From assembly GCF_006170445.1 (NCBI RefSeq), contig NZ_VCNA01000016.1, positions 1 to 64,000 on the forward strand: 64,000 bases of DNA. The letters are read 5' to 3'. Both the position numbers and the translations under genes were made by a program. The stretch is from Brevibacillus dissolubilis (GTDB lineage: Bacteria; Bacillota; Bacilli; Brevibacillales; Brevibacillaceae). Below are positions 9,913 through 17,707 of the stretch, piece after piece. Each line of letters opens with the position of its first letter. The first letter of the stretch is position 1. The notes beneath the pieces were generated by a model. It ran no database searches, was not told the origin of the DNA, and worked only from the letters and a program-made list of their open reading frames with translations.

Positions 9913-10845
9913 CTATTCTTCAAATTGATAAAGTGGAGTGGACAGGTAACGTTCGCCGTTGCTTGGGATGAAGACAACGACTTTTTTACCTTTGCCCAGA
10001 CGCTCTGCTACCTGCAGGGCTGCATGAATCGCTGCACCAGAGGAGATCCCGCCGAGAATCCCTTCAGAACGGGCAACCTTACGCGCGGTTTCGAAGGCAT
10101 CTTCGTTTTCGATTTTGATGATTTCACCATAGACATCGGTATCGAGGGTTTCTGGGACGAAGCCTGCACCGATCCCTTGGATTTTGTGCGGGCCTGCCTG
10201 ACCACCGGAGAGAACTGGGGATGCTGCCGGTTCTACCGCGATTACTTGGAGGTCTGGGTACTCTTCTTTGAGCACTTGACCCACACCTGTGATGGTACCA
10301 CCTGTACCTACGCCGGAGATCAGGGCATCGATGCCGCCGATTTCTTTCCCTTGCGCAAGCAGCTCTTGAGCTGTGGTTTCACGGTGTACTTTTGGATTGG
10401 ATGGGTTTTTGAATTGTTGTGGCATGAAGTAGCTTGGGTTTTCTGCGGCAAGCTCTTCTGCTTTGCGGATCGCACCGCCCATGCCCTCGCTGCCTGGTGT
10501 GAGTACAAGCTCAGCACCATAAGCGCGAAGCAGGTTGCGGCGCTCCATGCTCATCGTCTCTGGCATCACGATCACAGCACGATAGCCTTTTGCTGCTGCT
10601 ACCATCGCAAGACCGATCCCGGTGTTACCGCTGGTTGGCTCGATGATGGTGTCGCCTGGTTTGATCAGACCTGCTTGTTCTGCGTCTTCGACCATCGCCA
10701 GAGCGATCCGGTCTTTTACGCTGCTGCCTGGGTTGAAGAATTCTAATTTAAGATAAATGTCAGCCATGTCCTCGCCGACAATACGGTTTAATTTTACTAA
10801 AGGTGTCTGGCCGATCAGGTCAGTAATGGATTGTGCAACGCGCAT
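9913..10845 (-). CDS. cysK: Cysteine synthase A (O-acetylserine sulfhydrylase)
   Basis: PLP enzyme joining sulfide to O-acetylserine. 310 residues. The PLP lysine lies in [13 protein letters not shown] (about residue 44), the substrate loop is [12 protein letters not shown], and the phosphate-binding [10 protein letters not shown] and GISSGAA segments follow. Position downstream of yacD/hslO and upstream of pabA is as in B. subtilis. A strong promoter (TTGACG, 18 bases, TGATATAAT) overlaps the end of the parvulin gene. No obvious SAM riboswitch or CymR site was seen. Confidence 0.96.
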   Translation of the reverse strand: MRVAQSITDLIGQTPLVKLNRIVGEDMADIYLKLEFFNPGSSVKDRIALAMVEDAEQAGLIKPGDTIIEPTSGNTGIGLAMVAAAKGYRAVIVMPETMSMERRNLLRAYGAELVLTPGSEGMGGAIRKAEELAAENPSYFMPQQFKNPSNPKVHRETTAQELLAQGKEIGGIDALISGVGTGGTITGVGQVLKEEYPDLQVIAVEPAASPVLSGGQAGPHKIQGIGAGFVPETLDTDVYGEIIKIENEDAFETARKVARSEGILGGISSGAAIHAALQVAERLGKGKKVVVFIPSNGERYLSTPLYQFEE

Positions 10846-10893
10846 ATATCTCCGCCTCCTGAATACCGAGTAATGTACTTGGTTTTGTAGGTA

Positions 10894-10923
10894 ATTATAT
10901 CAGAGGTATTAATTTTCCGTCAA
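10894..10923 (-). promoter_or_regulatory. Sigma-A promoter of cysK
   Basis: TTGACG and TATAAT separated by 18 bases with a TG extended -10, giving a leader of about 45 bases before the ATG. It abuts the stop codon of the upstream PPIase gene. Confidence 0.75.
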
Positions 10924-10924
10924 T

Positions 10925-11809
10925 TCATTGTTTCCCTTTGATTTCGACACCTACAGCCTGTTTTAGCCGCTCCAGCACTGTATCCAGCGATTCCACTTTT
11001 CCTAGAGCGATATCGCGGCGGATCTGGTCTTTTACTTCATCGTATTCGGCTTGGTATGCTTCCTTGCGCTCCATGACCCGGATAATGGCAAAGCCCTCTT
11101 GGATCGGAATCGGCGTGCTGTCTTCCTTGATCTCAAGAGAACGGACGGCTGCCTGCAGATTCTCCTCCAGATCGCTGATTTTTACCCAGCCGACATCACC
11201 GCCATTGGCTGACGTGAGGCTGTCCAGTGAACGCTCTTTCGCCAGCGTGGAAAAGTTGGCTCCGTCCGACAGCTCTTGACGGACATTGGCCGCTTCCTCC
11301 TCAGAAGCAACGACAATCTGCAAAAAGTTCACTTTCGCCGGCTGTGCGTACTGATCCTGATGATTGCCGTAGTACGTACGCATCTCTTCTTCGCTGATGG
11401 AGATATCACGCGTAGCAATCTCCTGTAAAAGCAGCTGATAGCGCACCATCTCACGCAGTTCCTCCGTGGTTGTGCCCAGCTGCTCCCTCAGCGCCGTCTC
11501 CACATTCTCACCGCTGCTGTAGCTCTCTTTGAGCTTCTGTACCTCTTGCTCGATACGCGTAGGGTCCACTTCAATGCCAAGCCGCTCAGCTTCTTGGAAC
11601 ACAACGGCATGGTTGATCATCTCATCTAAGATACGCGGGCCGAACCGCTGTTCCAGCTTCTTGAGGTAATCGGATTTGTTAATGGAATAATCACCTGCAA
11701 CAGCAACGGTTTGTAAGGCGCTGGCGTCTTTGTACCAAGCTGCTGTTATTACACAGAGCAAAAGCACAAGCGAGCCGACCAGCGCCCACAAGAACCTGGT
11801 GTTTTTCAA
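10925..11809 (-). CDS. Membrane-anchored parvulin-type peptidyl-prolyl isomerase (YacD-like)
   Basis: Extracytoplasmic foldase candidate. Residues 8-25 form a single signal-anchor helix with no convincing lipobox. A SurA_N-like helical region (40-130) precedes a parvulin domain around residues 155-245 (NFLQIVVASEEEA, NGGDVGWV, FAIIRVMERK). 294 residues match YacD of B. subtilis, which lies at the same place between hslO and cysK. A second parvulin (PrsA-like) is cut by the right edge of the window. Catalytic activity is not certain, as several YacD-like proteins are thought to act as chaperones. Confidence 0.9.
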   Translation of the reverse strand: MKNTRFLWALVGSLVLLLCVITAAWYKDASALQTVAVAGDYSINKSDYLKKLEQRFGPRILDEMINHAVVFQEAERLGIEVDPTRIEQEVQKLKESYSSGENVETALREQLGTTTEELREMVRYQLLLQEIATRDISISEEEMRTYYGNHQDQYAQPAKVNFLQIVVASEEEAANVRQELSDGANFSTLAKERSLDSLTSANGGDVGWVKISDLEENLQAAVRSLEIKEDSTPIPIQEGFAIIRVMERKEAYQAEYDEVKDQIRRDIALGKVESLDTVLERLKQAVGVEIKGKQ

Positions 11810-11833
11810 TGAACTTCCTCCCCCTGCACGTCT

Positions 11834-12733
11834 CTACTTCTTGCTATTCTGGATGTCAGCGCGGATATTTTCCAAGGTCTCTTTTGAATAGTGATAGCGT
11901 TGGTTGCAGAAGTTGCAATGAACCTCGGCCTCGCCTTGTTCTTCGATCATGCCGCCCAACTCTTCATGGCCCAGACTGTAGAGCATCCCTTCCACCTTTT
12001 CTTCGGAGCAGGTGCACTTGAACTCCAGATCAAGACGGCTGAGGATCTTCGGATTTTCCAGTACCCTCTCGATCATCTCTTCCGGAGAAATCCCTTCTGC
12101 TACCATGCGGGATACCTGTGGAAGTCCTTTGAGGCGCTCTTCAAGCTTGGTGATGATCTCTTCAGGAGTACCTGGCAAAAGCTGAAGGATAAAACCACCG
12201 GAGCCTAAGATCGAGCGGTCTTCCGGATTCACCAGCACCCCAACAGATACCGCAGATGGAGTCTGCTCGGAAGTCACGAAATAATAGGCAAAGTCTTCGC
12301 CGATTTCGCCGGAGACGATTGGGGAGCTGCCTTGATATGGTTCACGCATGCCGAGGTCTTTGGTAACGAACAGAGAACCGTCCGTACCCACGGCACGGCG
12401 GACGTCCAGCTTGCCCAGCTCATTTAGGTCAAAATGAACCTGTGGGTTGGTCACGTAACCACGGATTTCCCCTTTGGCATTAGCGTCACAGGTGATGTTG
12501 CCGATCGGGCCGCCACCCTTGACGACCACGGTCAGTTTTTCTTCCCCTTTGAGCATCGCGCCCATGATCGCCGTCACGGTCAGGGTACGTCCCAATGCCG
12601 CACTAGCCGTATTCCACATATCGTAAGACTGACGGATTCCTTCTAAAATAGTTGTTGTGCGTGCAGCAAACGCCCGCACATGGCCATCAAATCCGGTAGC
12701 CCGAACGATATAGTTATCTGTTTGTTGTTGCAT
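11834..12733 (-). CDS. hslO: Redox-activated chaperone Hsp33
   Basis: Holdase that is switched on by disulfide formation and zinc release under oxidative stress. 299 residues. The N-terminal substrate-binding core is followed by the redox switch with CTC (near 240) and CNFC (near 273), giving the four-cysteine C-x-C ... C-x-x-C zinc site. An HxlR-type regulator with an N-terminal Cys lies directly upstream in the same direction, which hints at joint redox control. Confidence 0.97.
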   Translation of the reverse strand: MQQQTDNYIVRATGFDGHVRAFAARTTTILEGIRQSYDMWNTASAALGRTLTVTAIMGAMLKGEEKLTVVVKGGGPIGNITCDANAKGEIRGYVTNPQVHFDLNELGKLDVRRAVGTDGSLFVTKDLGMREPYQGSSPIVSGEIGEDFAYYFVTSEQTPSAVSVGVLVNPEDRSILGSGGFILQLLPGTPEEIITKLEERLKGLPQVSRMVAEGISPEEMIERVLENPKILSRLDLEFKCTCSEEKVEGMLYSLGHEELGGMIEEQGEAEVHCNFCNQRYHYSKETLENIRADIQNSKK

Positions 12734-12767
12734 AAATCCTCCTCGTATGGCTTTGATATTTAAGAAT

Positions 12768-12800
12768 AAAACCCCCGCAACCTAATGTAAGCAGGAGTTT
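12768..12800 (-). terminator. Terminator after the HxlR gene
   Basis: An imperfect ACTCCTGC / GCGGGGGT stem with T-rich tail overlaps the stop codon of the HxlR gene. Confidence 0.5.
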
Positions 12801-13140
12801 AATCGTTGGCTTGTTCCTCGTCCTTATCCAATTGTACCCACGATTCGGCCCAATTTCCCACTTCATCCATGACCTTTTTGAGCCCTTTTCCTTTTTCAGT
12901 CAATTCATATTCAATCCGTACAGGTGTTTCCGGGTAGACATGCCGGGAGAGAATGCCCGCATTCTCCAGCTCCTTAAACCGTTCAGCCAGCATACGGTCG
13001 CTCATCCCAGGAATGATTTCAGAGATATCTTTGAAACGCTTCGGTCCACTAAGCAACGCATGAATGATCAGACCCGTCCATCGTTTACCAAGCAACTCAA
13101 AGGCTGATTCGAACTTGGGACACATTTGATGCTCTTTCAT
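12799..13140 (-). CDS. HxlR-family winged-helix regulator
   Basis: 113-residue MarR-superfamily DNA-binding protein. The HxlR signature is clear (CPKFESAFELLGKRWTGLII, then LSGPKRFKDISEIIPGMSDRM). Cys7 sits directly before the domain, as in the thiol-sensing members YodB and HypR of B. subtilis, so sensing of electrophiles or disulfide stress is plausible. Position just upstream of hslO supports this but the target operator is not evident. Confidence 0.9.
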   Translation of the reverse strand: MKEHQMCPKFESAFELLGKRWTGLIIHALLSGPKRFKDISEIIPGMSDRMLAERFKELENAGILSRHVYPETPVRIEYELTEKGKGLKKVMDEVGNWAESWVQLDKDEEQAND

Positions 13141-13260
13141 TGCGTATCAACCCCCTTTCGTATTATTTTAACATAGCCGCTTGTCAAAAGTAAGAGGCAT
13201 GGGGTATGGATCGCCTTTTCAATTGCTTATTTTAGCTTGTCCAAAGCGGTCTTTAGATAA

Positions 13261-13293
13261 AAATAAAAACCACGCAACTCGTGGTCGCGTGGT
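13261..13293 (-). terminator. Terminator of the sigma factor gene
   Basis: ACCACGC / GCGTGGT stem followed by TTTTTATTTTT on the coding strand, about 95 bases after the sigma factor stop. Confidence 0.8.
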
Positions 13294-13390
13294 AAGTGGC
13301 GAAAGGCTTTTTTTGGCCTGTACATGCTGTGTGTGAAGGCGGAGGGTGTTGATGACAAAGAGATCGAGGATATTTTGGCTCAAATACTCG

Positions 13391-14326
13391 TTAAGGCAGG
13401 TACTCCATCAAAGCGCGGGAGTACTTCTGTTTGCGTAGGCTCTCAATTGTGGTCGCCTCGATCTGGCGAATCCGCTCACGAGTAAGACCAAACTGTTTGC
13501 CAACCTCTTCAAGAGTATAGACCTGATCGTCATACAATCCATAACGCATCGCGATGATTTCTTGTGACCGTGGATTCAATCGGCTGAGCGCAGCAAACAC
13601 TTGCGTACGCAAATCTACCTTTTCAATCCAATCTTCCAAATGAGCGTCACCGTCTTCTACAATCTCAGCATAGCTGAGGTTCTCGTCCTCAAATTCGTCC
13701 CAATGATCCAATTCATCATCGAAAGATTCCATCTTCATGGCCAGGGCATACTCGATGGATTCCACTTTTTCGATGGGAATACGTAAGAATTGGGCAATCT
13801 CATGCCGTTCTGGATAACGGTTGAGAGTATGAGCCAACTCTGCCATCTGTTTTTGGTAGAGTCGGATTTGTTCGTGCATATGCACAGGTATGCGAATAAG
13901 ACGACCCTTATCACTGATCGCTCTGGTGATGGCTTGGGAAACCCACCAATGAGAGTAGTGATACAGACGGACGCCTCGGTTGATATCAAACTTTTCAATT
14001 GCCGTGAAAAGCCCAAATGTACCCTCTTGGATCAGGTCCAAAAGTGGCATACCCTTTTTCAAATGACGAAGTGCGGTGTGAACAACATAGCGAAGATAAG
14101 CACGAACCAGAAGGTCACGAGCTTCCAAGTCACCATCGCGTTGGTAACGAATCAGGCAATCCAATTCCTCTTCTTTGTCGATCATGGGTGTTGCTGCGAC
14201 TTCTTCCAGGAACAATAAAGCAGACGTGTCCGTTCGCAAAGACTTCGGAACAACGATCCCTAATTGTTTTTCGACTTCCCGCCATCGACGGGGACTACCT
14301 TGGAAAGAGGTGTGACTAACTGTCAT
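13391..14326 (-). CDS. RNA polymerase sigma-70 family factor, group 2-like
   Basis: 311 residues with sigma regions 1.2 to 4.2 but no region 1.1. Region 2 includes GMPLLDLIQEGTFGLFTAIE and the -10 reading helix HYSHWWVSQAITRAISDKG (in RpoD YATWWIRQAITRAIADQA). Region 3 starts IRIPVHMHEQI, and region 4 ends GLTRERIRQIEATTIESLRK. It is therefore close to RpoD and should read near-consensus promoters. An acidic stretch (DDELDHWDEFEDENL) lies between regions 3 and 4. The ATG at 14326 follows GAGGG. The gene stands directly downstream of Tad cluster II in the same direction; it may control it, which is inference. It is not SigF, SigG, SigE, SigK or SigH by order or motifs. Confidence 0.92.
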   Translation of the reverse strand: MTVSHTSFQGSPRRWREVEKQLGIVVPKSLRTDTSALLFLEEVAATPMIDKEEELDCLIRYQRDGDLEARDLLVRAYLRYVVHTALRHLKKGMPLLDLIQEGTFGLFTAIEKFDINRGVRLYHYSHWWVSQAITRAISDKGRLIRIPVHMHEQIRLYQKQMAELAHTLNRYPERHEIAQFLRIPIEKVESIEYALAMKMESFDDELDHWDEFEDENLSYAEIVEDGDAHLEDWIEKVDLRTQVFAALSRLNPRSQEIIAMRYGLYDDQVYTLEEVGKQFGLTRERIRQIEATTIESLRKQKYSRALMEYLP

Positions 14327-14332
14327 ATGCAA

Positions 14333-14604
14333 CCCTCACTTCATTCGAAAATAAAAATATTCAGTTATTTCCAATACTGTCTGATAAACATTTTCGACAA
14401 TATCTCGTTCTTTCCTTCATATTAACAGATAATTAACAGTTTTGCTCATAAAAATTAATGGGATAATACCCAAGCATTGTACAAATTAAACCTGATTAAA
14501 ATTTCCGTCCCCCCTTGAAAAGCCTGATATACAAGTAGTATACGGTCTAACACGTTAGTTGATTACCATGAAAAAGGAAAAATGGTTATAGAAATACAAA
14601 TGCA
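14333..14604 (-). promoter_or_regulatory. Leader of the sigma factor gene
   Basis: AT-rich, no gene seen. Toward the sigma gene it contains TGTTAATTATCTGTTAATAT, two TTAAT-type repeats spaced 11 bases, and farther upstream a CTAAC-2-GTTAG palindrome near 14548-14559. No terminator is evident after the last cluster II gene, so readthrough from the pilus genes into the sigma gene is possible. Confidence 0.4.
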
Positions 14605-15201
14605 TTAAAATTTGATAGTTTCAACGCTCAGTACGGGGAAGGCGTGGCCGGGCAGAAGTGGTGAAATGGGACGGTCATCTATGTAGGCCAGCATGATCAG
14701 GGAAGGGCCTGTAATGGTCTTGGGAGCGAGGTGAATGGTTTCGCCGGACTGGTTAGTGATCGTGATTTGGAATTGTCCCCCTGTTGGACGGGGGAATGGG
14801 GCTTGTGCGATATTTTGAAGGGTGAGCTGGTGGTTGGCGTAACGGTAAGTGAGGTGGATATCGGTCTGCCAGTGCTGGAAGTCTATATAGTAGTGATGGA
14901 AAGAGATCGGATCGCTAGTGGCACTGGTGGGAGAAGGCATCCAGCTTGCATTCTCCCGGAGATAGCCACCATTTTGTTGCATTCGTACGGCAAAACGGTT
15001 AAGGGCCTCCTCTTCATTCAGTGAGATAATTCCCTCTGTTTTCAGAGATTCATTGATAGCAAATGTGGCATGATGATTAGCCAGCTCAAGCAGGTGTTTT
15101 ACTAGTTGTTTCTTTTGCATGGCCATGTTTGTGTCTAGAATGGTGAGACCGAAGAAAAGAAAGAGCAGAGTGGTTGAGATTGTCAGCAGTTGAACAGCCG
15201 T
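14605..15201 (-). CDS. Pilin-like membrane protein, last gene of Tad cluster II, apparent ACG start
   Basis: From the first ATG (15126) the protein would be 173 residues with no ribosome site. Upstream, in frame, lies a perfect TAAGGAGG followed seven bases later by ACG GCT GTT CAA, which would give a protein of 198 residues opening AVQLLTISTTLLFLFFGL, a single membrane helix as in TadE/TadF or minor pilins. I therefore place the start at 15201, either a rare ACG initiator or a mutated ATG. The outer part is beta-rich (FHHYYIDFQHWQTDIHL, GGQFQITITNQSGE). No family is recognised. It ends the run of small pilin-like genes. Confidence 0.6.
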   Translation of the reverse strand, partial: TAVQLLTISTTLLFLFFGLTILDTNMAMQKKQLVKHLLELANHHATFAINESLKTEGIISLNEEEALNRFAVRMQQNGGYLRENASWMPSPTSATSDPISFHHYYIDFQHWQTDIHLTYRYANHQLTLQNIAQAPFPRPTGGQFQITITNQSGETIHLAPKTITGPSLIMLAYIDDRPISPLLPGHAFPVLSVETIKF

Positions 15202-15254
15202 AGGAATGCCTCCTTACGATCCCAGCGCCAGTATGGATAGTGGGATGTCTTGTA

Positions 15255-15683
15255 TCACGGTGTTATGTCATACTCCATGATGTTAACCGTACCGCTATGT
15301 TCGGATGTCAGGTATTGCTCCTCTGTATATGGGAACAGGTTGGAAAAACGGGGAAACGTGGCTTTGAGCATCAGGGTAAATTCATCCTCGTGGCTCCAGA
15401 GCGTCGGATTAGCCGTACGATTTCTCCTGATCTGAAAATCGATGTCAGAAGCGCGAAGCCCATCGTACTGTTTTGCAGCGATTTCGTTTTGGATGAATTG
15501 GCGGACAGATGAATCCACAGTTTGGTCGTTGCTTCCCCCATGGTTGCTGATAAATTTGGCAACAGAAAAGCTAAGGTCTGCGAGTTCCATCTTCATCTGC
15601 ATAACGGTATGGACTTGGACGACACCGAGTGGAACAACCAGCAAGGTAAGTACCGACAAAAGCGTAGTAATCAGTTGGGTCAT
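15255..15683 (-). CDS. Pilin-like membrane protein of cluster II
   Basis: 142 residues: an N-terminal membrane helix (LITTLLSVLTLLVVPLGVV) followed by an amphipathic segment and a globular outer domain, the shape of a TadE/TadF pseudopilin, though the TadE E-F-A motif is absent. Its ATG overlaps the stop codon of the preceding small gene (ATGA). No known family was recognised. Its role as a minor pilin or anchor is inferred from topology and position. Confidence 0.75.
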   Translation of the reverse strand: MTQLITTLLSVLTLLVVPLGVVQVHTVMQMKMELADLSFSVAKFISNHGGSNDQTVDSSVRQFIQNEIAAKQYDGLRASDIDFQIRRNRTANPTLWSHEDEFTLMLKATFPRFSNLFPYTEEQYLTSEHSGTVNIMEYDITP

Positions 15684-15835
15684 CCACTTGTTCCAAAGCG
15701 AGCCGCTTCTTCCATTAACCTCTGAAAGAAACGGGTGGTTGCTTGCATCAGGTTGTCTGGCCCGTTGAAAAGCAGGCTAACCGATATAGGAAGAGTCAAC
15801 ACCATTACAGCTAAAACAGAAATCATCTTATTCAA
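15680..15835 (-). CDS. Small pilin-like membrane protein of cluster II (51 aa)
   Basis: Short protein with one membrane helix (MISVLAVMVLTLPISVSLLF) and a charged amphipathic tail (ATTRFFQRLMEEAARFG). Start is uncertain: TTG at 15835 lies close behind GGGGTGG, an ATG at 15826 lies farther away. It overlaps the following gene by ATGA. The architecture resembles a mature Flp-type pilin (short helix plus short tail), but the prepilin cleavage signature Gly-X-X-X-X-Glu-Tyr is not present. Confidence 0.6.
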   Translation of the reverse strand: MNKMISVLAVMVLTLPISVSLLFNGPDNLMQATTRFFQRLMEEAARFGTSG

Positions 15836-15836
15836 G

Positions 15837-16247
15837 CTACCACCCCGTTTCAAAGTATTCAGAAGGTTGACTTGCTGCAAAGCGAAAATGGCTCTCCCCT
15901 GCCCAGAATAAATGAATCCATGATGATACCCTTGTTGGTTGTACCGTCAGAACAAGAGAGACATGTTCCTGAAGGTTTTTTCTTGCCCGCTCTGATCCTG
16001 CCTGCGGACTACTGCCTGCAAAAAAGTCTCCATCTGCCTGTCCCCATCCCATCTGCTCCATTTCCGCCTGATAATACGCTCTCAGTTCTGGGCTAAGATA
16101 GCCTACATCCCTCATCTCATCCATGATATCTGTAAAAAAGCCTCTTGCCATAGAATGCTCCAAGGTATAGATCTCGACGGCTGCCGTCATGGAAAAAACA
16201 AAAAGAATCACGGTCAGGCAGATAAGAAACGTTTTTAGTTTGAGAAT
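15837..16247 (-). CDS. Pilin-like membrane protein of cluster II, apparent ATT start
   Basis: About 136 residues. GGAGG is followed nine bases later by ATT, then CTC AAA CTA AAA ACG, giving an N-terminal helix LKLKTFLICLTVILFVFSM. No ATG, GTG or TTG lies near this ribosome site; the first GTG is 13 codons inside the membrane helix. ATT is a known but rare initiator (infC). The remaining sequence is a soluble domain with an acidic first half (DIMDEMRDVGYLSPELRAYY). No family recognised. Confidence 0.6.
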   Translation of the reverse strand: MLKLKTFLICLTVILFVFSMTAAVEIYTLEHSMARGFFTDIMDEMRDVGYLSPELRAYYQAEMEQMGWGQADGDFFAGSSPQAGSERARKNLQEHVSLVLTVQPTRVSSWIHLFWAGESHFRFAASQPSEYFETGW

Positions 16248-16273
16248 GTTTGATTACCTCCAATACGTTTCCT

Positions 16274-16417
16274 TTAATGAAAGGTGAGAATCGTTGTATG
16301 TTTGATTCGGGTTTCCTGGGTGAGTTGCAGCTGATGCGACGGGTCTTTTACCCAGAATCCTGTCAGAAGAGAACCGACCATGATGAGCAGCAAGAAAAAG
16401 GTGATTAGATTTTGCAT
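16274..16417 (-). CDS. Very small membrane protein of cluster II (47 aa)
   Basis: Opens MQNLITFFLLLIMVGSLLTG, a single hydrophobic helix, followed by a short polar tail (VKDPSHQLQLTQETRIKH). The ribosome site is weak (GGGCC), so translation may depend on coupling to the gene before it, whose stop is 19 bases upstream. Supported mainly by position and by similarity in shape to its neighbours. Confidence 0.5.
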   Translation of the reverse strand: MQNLITFFLLLIMVGSLLTGFWVKDPSHQLQLTQETRIKHTTILTFH

Positions 16418-16436
16418 AGAGGCCCGTTACAACCGC

Positions 16437-16640
16437 CTAATTGACAGAGCTGTATAGGGTGCCGTTTTGTGTGGTAAAGCGAACCACTTCACTTGAAGAG
16501 TCGTAGTTGAGAGATGTAATGGATGTGTCGATATGCTCAGCGGCATTCGTCGCCGATGGAGAAAGTTCGTTGCCGTAGGAGCTTACCCCGATACCAAGAA
16601 CCATTACGCAAGCCAGAAAGATAAAGAACATTTTACTCAT
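16437..16640 (-). CDS. Small secreted or pilin-like protein of cluster II (67 aa)
   Basis: Residues 1-22 are hydrophobic (MFFIFLACVMVLGIGVSS) and the rest is a Ser/Thr/Asn-rich outer segment (NELSPSATNAAEHIDTSI). GGAGAG precedes the ATG at a good distance. It could be an exported peptide or a short major pilin. No family recognised. Confidence 0.65.
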   Translation of the reverse strand: MSKMFFIFLACVMVLGIGVSSYGNELSPSATNAAEHIDTSITSLNYDSSSEVVRFTTQNGTLYSSVN

Positions 16641-16658
16641 AATTGGTCACTCTCCATC

Positions 16659-16820
16659 TCAATTAGTAGGATTCGCAGGAATTGCTTGATCAATGTTTTG
16701 AATCGCTTTATTTCGCAGACCATTCTCTTTCATAATCGCGTAGTTCACAGTCCCGACGCTGGCCACGATGATGCCAAGGGTAAACACCAGACAAGCGAAA
16801 ATCGCGAAGAGTTTTGTCAT
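16659..16820 (-). CDS. Small pilin-like protein of cluster II (53 aa)
   Basis: One membrane helix (LFAIFACLVFTLGIIVASVG) then a short polar tail ending QNIDQAIPANPTN. An AAAGGGAG site points to the ATG at 16820 and not to the one at 16841. With the 67-residue gene directly after it, it is the most Flp-like pair in cluster II in size, but lacks the Glu at mature position 5 typical of type IV pilins. Confidence 0.65.
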   Translation of the reverse strand: MTKLFAIFACLVFTLGIIVASVGTVNYAIMKENGLRNKAIQNIDQAIPANPTN

Positions 16821-16864
16821 TACAAGTGAACTCCCTTTCATGATGAAGATTGGTGAGTCTTTGA

Positions 16865-17707
16865 TTAAACCAAATACTTGTCCAGAATCTCCGTCAGCAA
16901 TTTGTACCAGGGAAACATAGCAACGATCAGCCCGATGTAAAAAGCCGGATAGACAATCAGGCTGTAGGCGAGGCCAAGCGACTTGATTTTTTTACGCTGA
17001 CGAAACCGCCGGCGCTGATCCACGACCCATTCCAAACGGTTGAGCGTAACAGAGACAAGATCGGATGGAAGCTGCTCAATGGTACGCATATTGGAAACCA
17101 GGATCATACCGTCATCTGTACCAAGTATTTGTTTTAGTTTCTCTAAGGCTTCGTAACGGTCTTTATTCCATTCGGAGAGGCTTGGAAGGCAATGCTTCAG
17201 CTTTTTGGTCGGTCTTGCCGCTTTCACCATCGCCACATAGGGCGGAACCTGATTCTCCAACAGGGTCACATAGCGATTGATGAATCGGGCAATATCGGTA
17301 CTAAGCATCTCTTCCCTGTAATCGGCCCACCAGCGCAAGAACCAATAGGGCGCGAAAAATGCCAGACTCGGAAGCAAGCAAAGCCAGATAAGAGAAAGCG
17401 AATGGTCCGGGTGGGAGATCTGCCAAATGATCAATAACAAAAACATGACAACCCCCAAGATGCATTGAACCGCCAACCATTCTGCTTTACCGAAGTGAAA
17501 GGGATAACCAGCCCGTCCCAAAAGACTGTCCCATGGTTCATCGGCTGTCTTATCAAGTTGCTGCCTCCATTGCCGCCAAAGCCCGATGGGGAAAAGGTAC
17601 TTTTGCCTGGTTCGTTGCGCCAGAAAAATACCTGCTGAGACAAAGCAGACAAACAGACCAAAAGCACTGAAAACGAGCAACAGATACACCAAAGTAGTAG
17701 GAATCAT
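16865..17707 (-). CDS. TadC-like inner membrane platform protein (cluster II)
   Basis: 280 residues with GspF/TadC topology: an N-terminal helix, paired helices near residues 85-135 (LLLIIWQISHP, LPSLAFFAPYWFL), a cytoplasmic helical domain, and two C-terminal helices (AYSLIVYPAFYIGLIVAMF). It would form, with the TadB-like protein, the platform on which the CpaF-like ATPase acts. The ATG at 17707 overlaps the TadB-like stop (ATGA), so the longer frame starting at 17890 is not used. Confidence 0.8.
   Translation of the reverse strand: MIPTTLVYLLLVFSAFGLFVCFVSAGIFLAQRTRQKYLFPIGLWRQWRQQLDKTADEPWDSLLGRAGYPFHFGKAEWLAVQCILGVVMFLLLIIWQISHPDHSLSLIWLCLLPSLAFFAPYWFLRWWADYREEMLSTDIARFINRYVTLLENQVPPYVAMVKAARPTKKLKHCLPSLSEWNKDRYEALEKLKQILGTDDGMILVSNMRTIEQLPSDLVSVTLNRLEWVVDQRRRFRQRKKIKSLGLAYSLIVYPAFYIGLIVAMFPWYKLLTEILDKYLV

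Noticed and set aside
13326-13490. Short plus-strand frame opening MLCVKAEGVDDKEIEDILAQ
   Set aside because: Composition looks protein-like, but there is no ribosome site, and it runs into the sigma factor gene on the other strand. Possibly a remnant, not supported as a gene.
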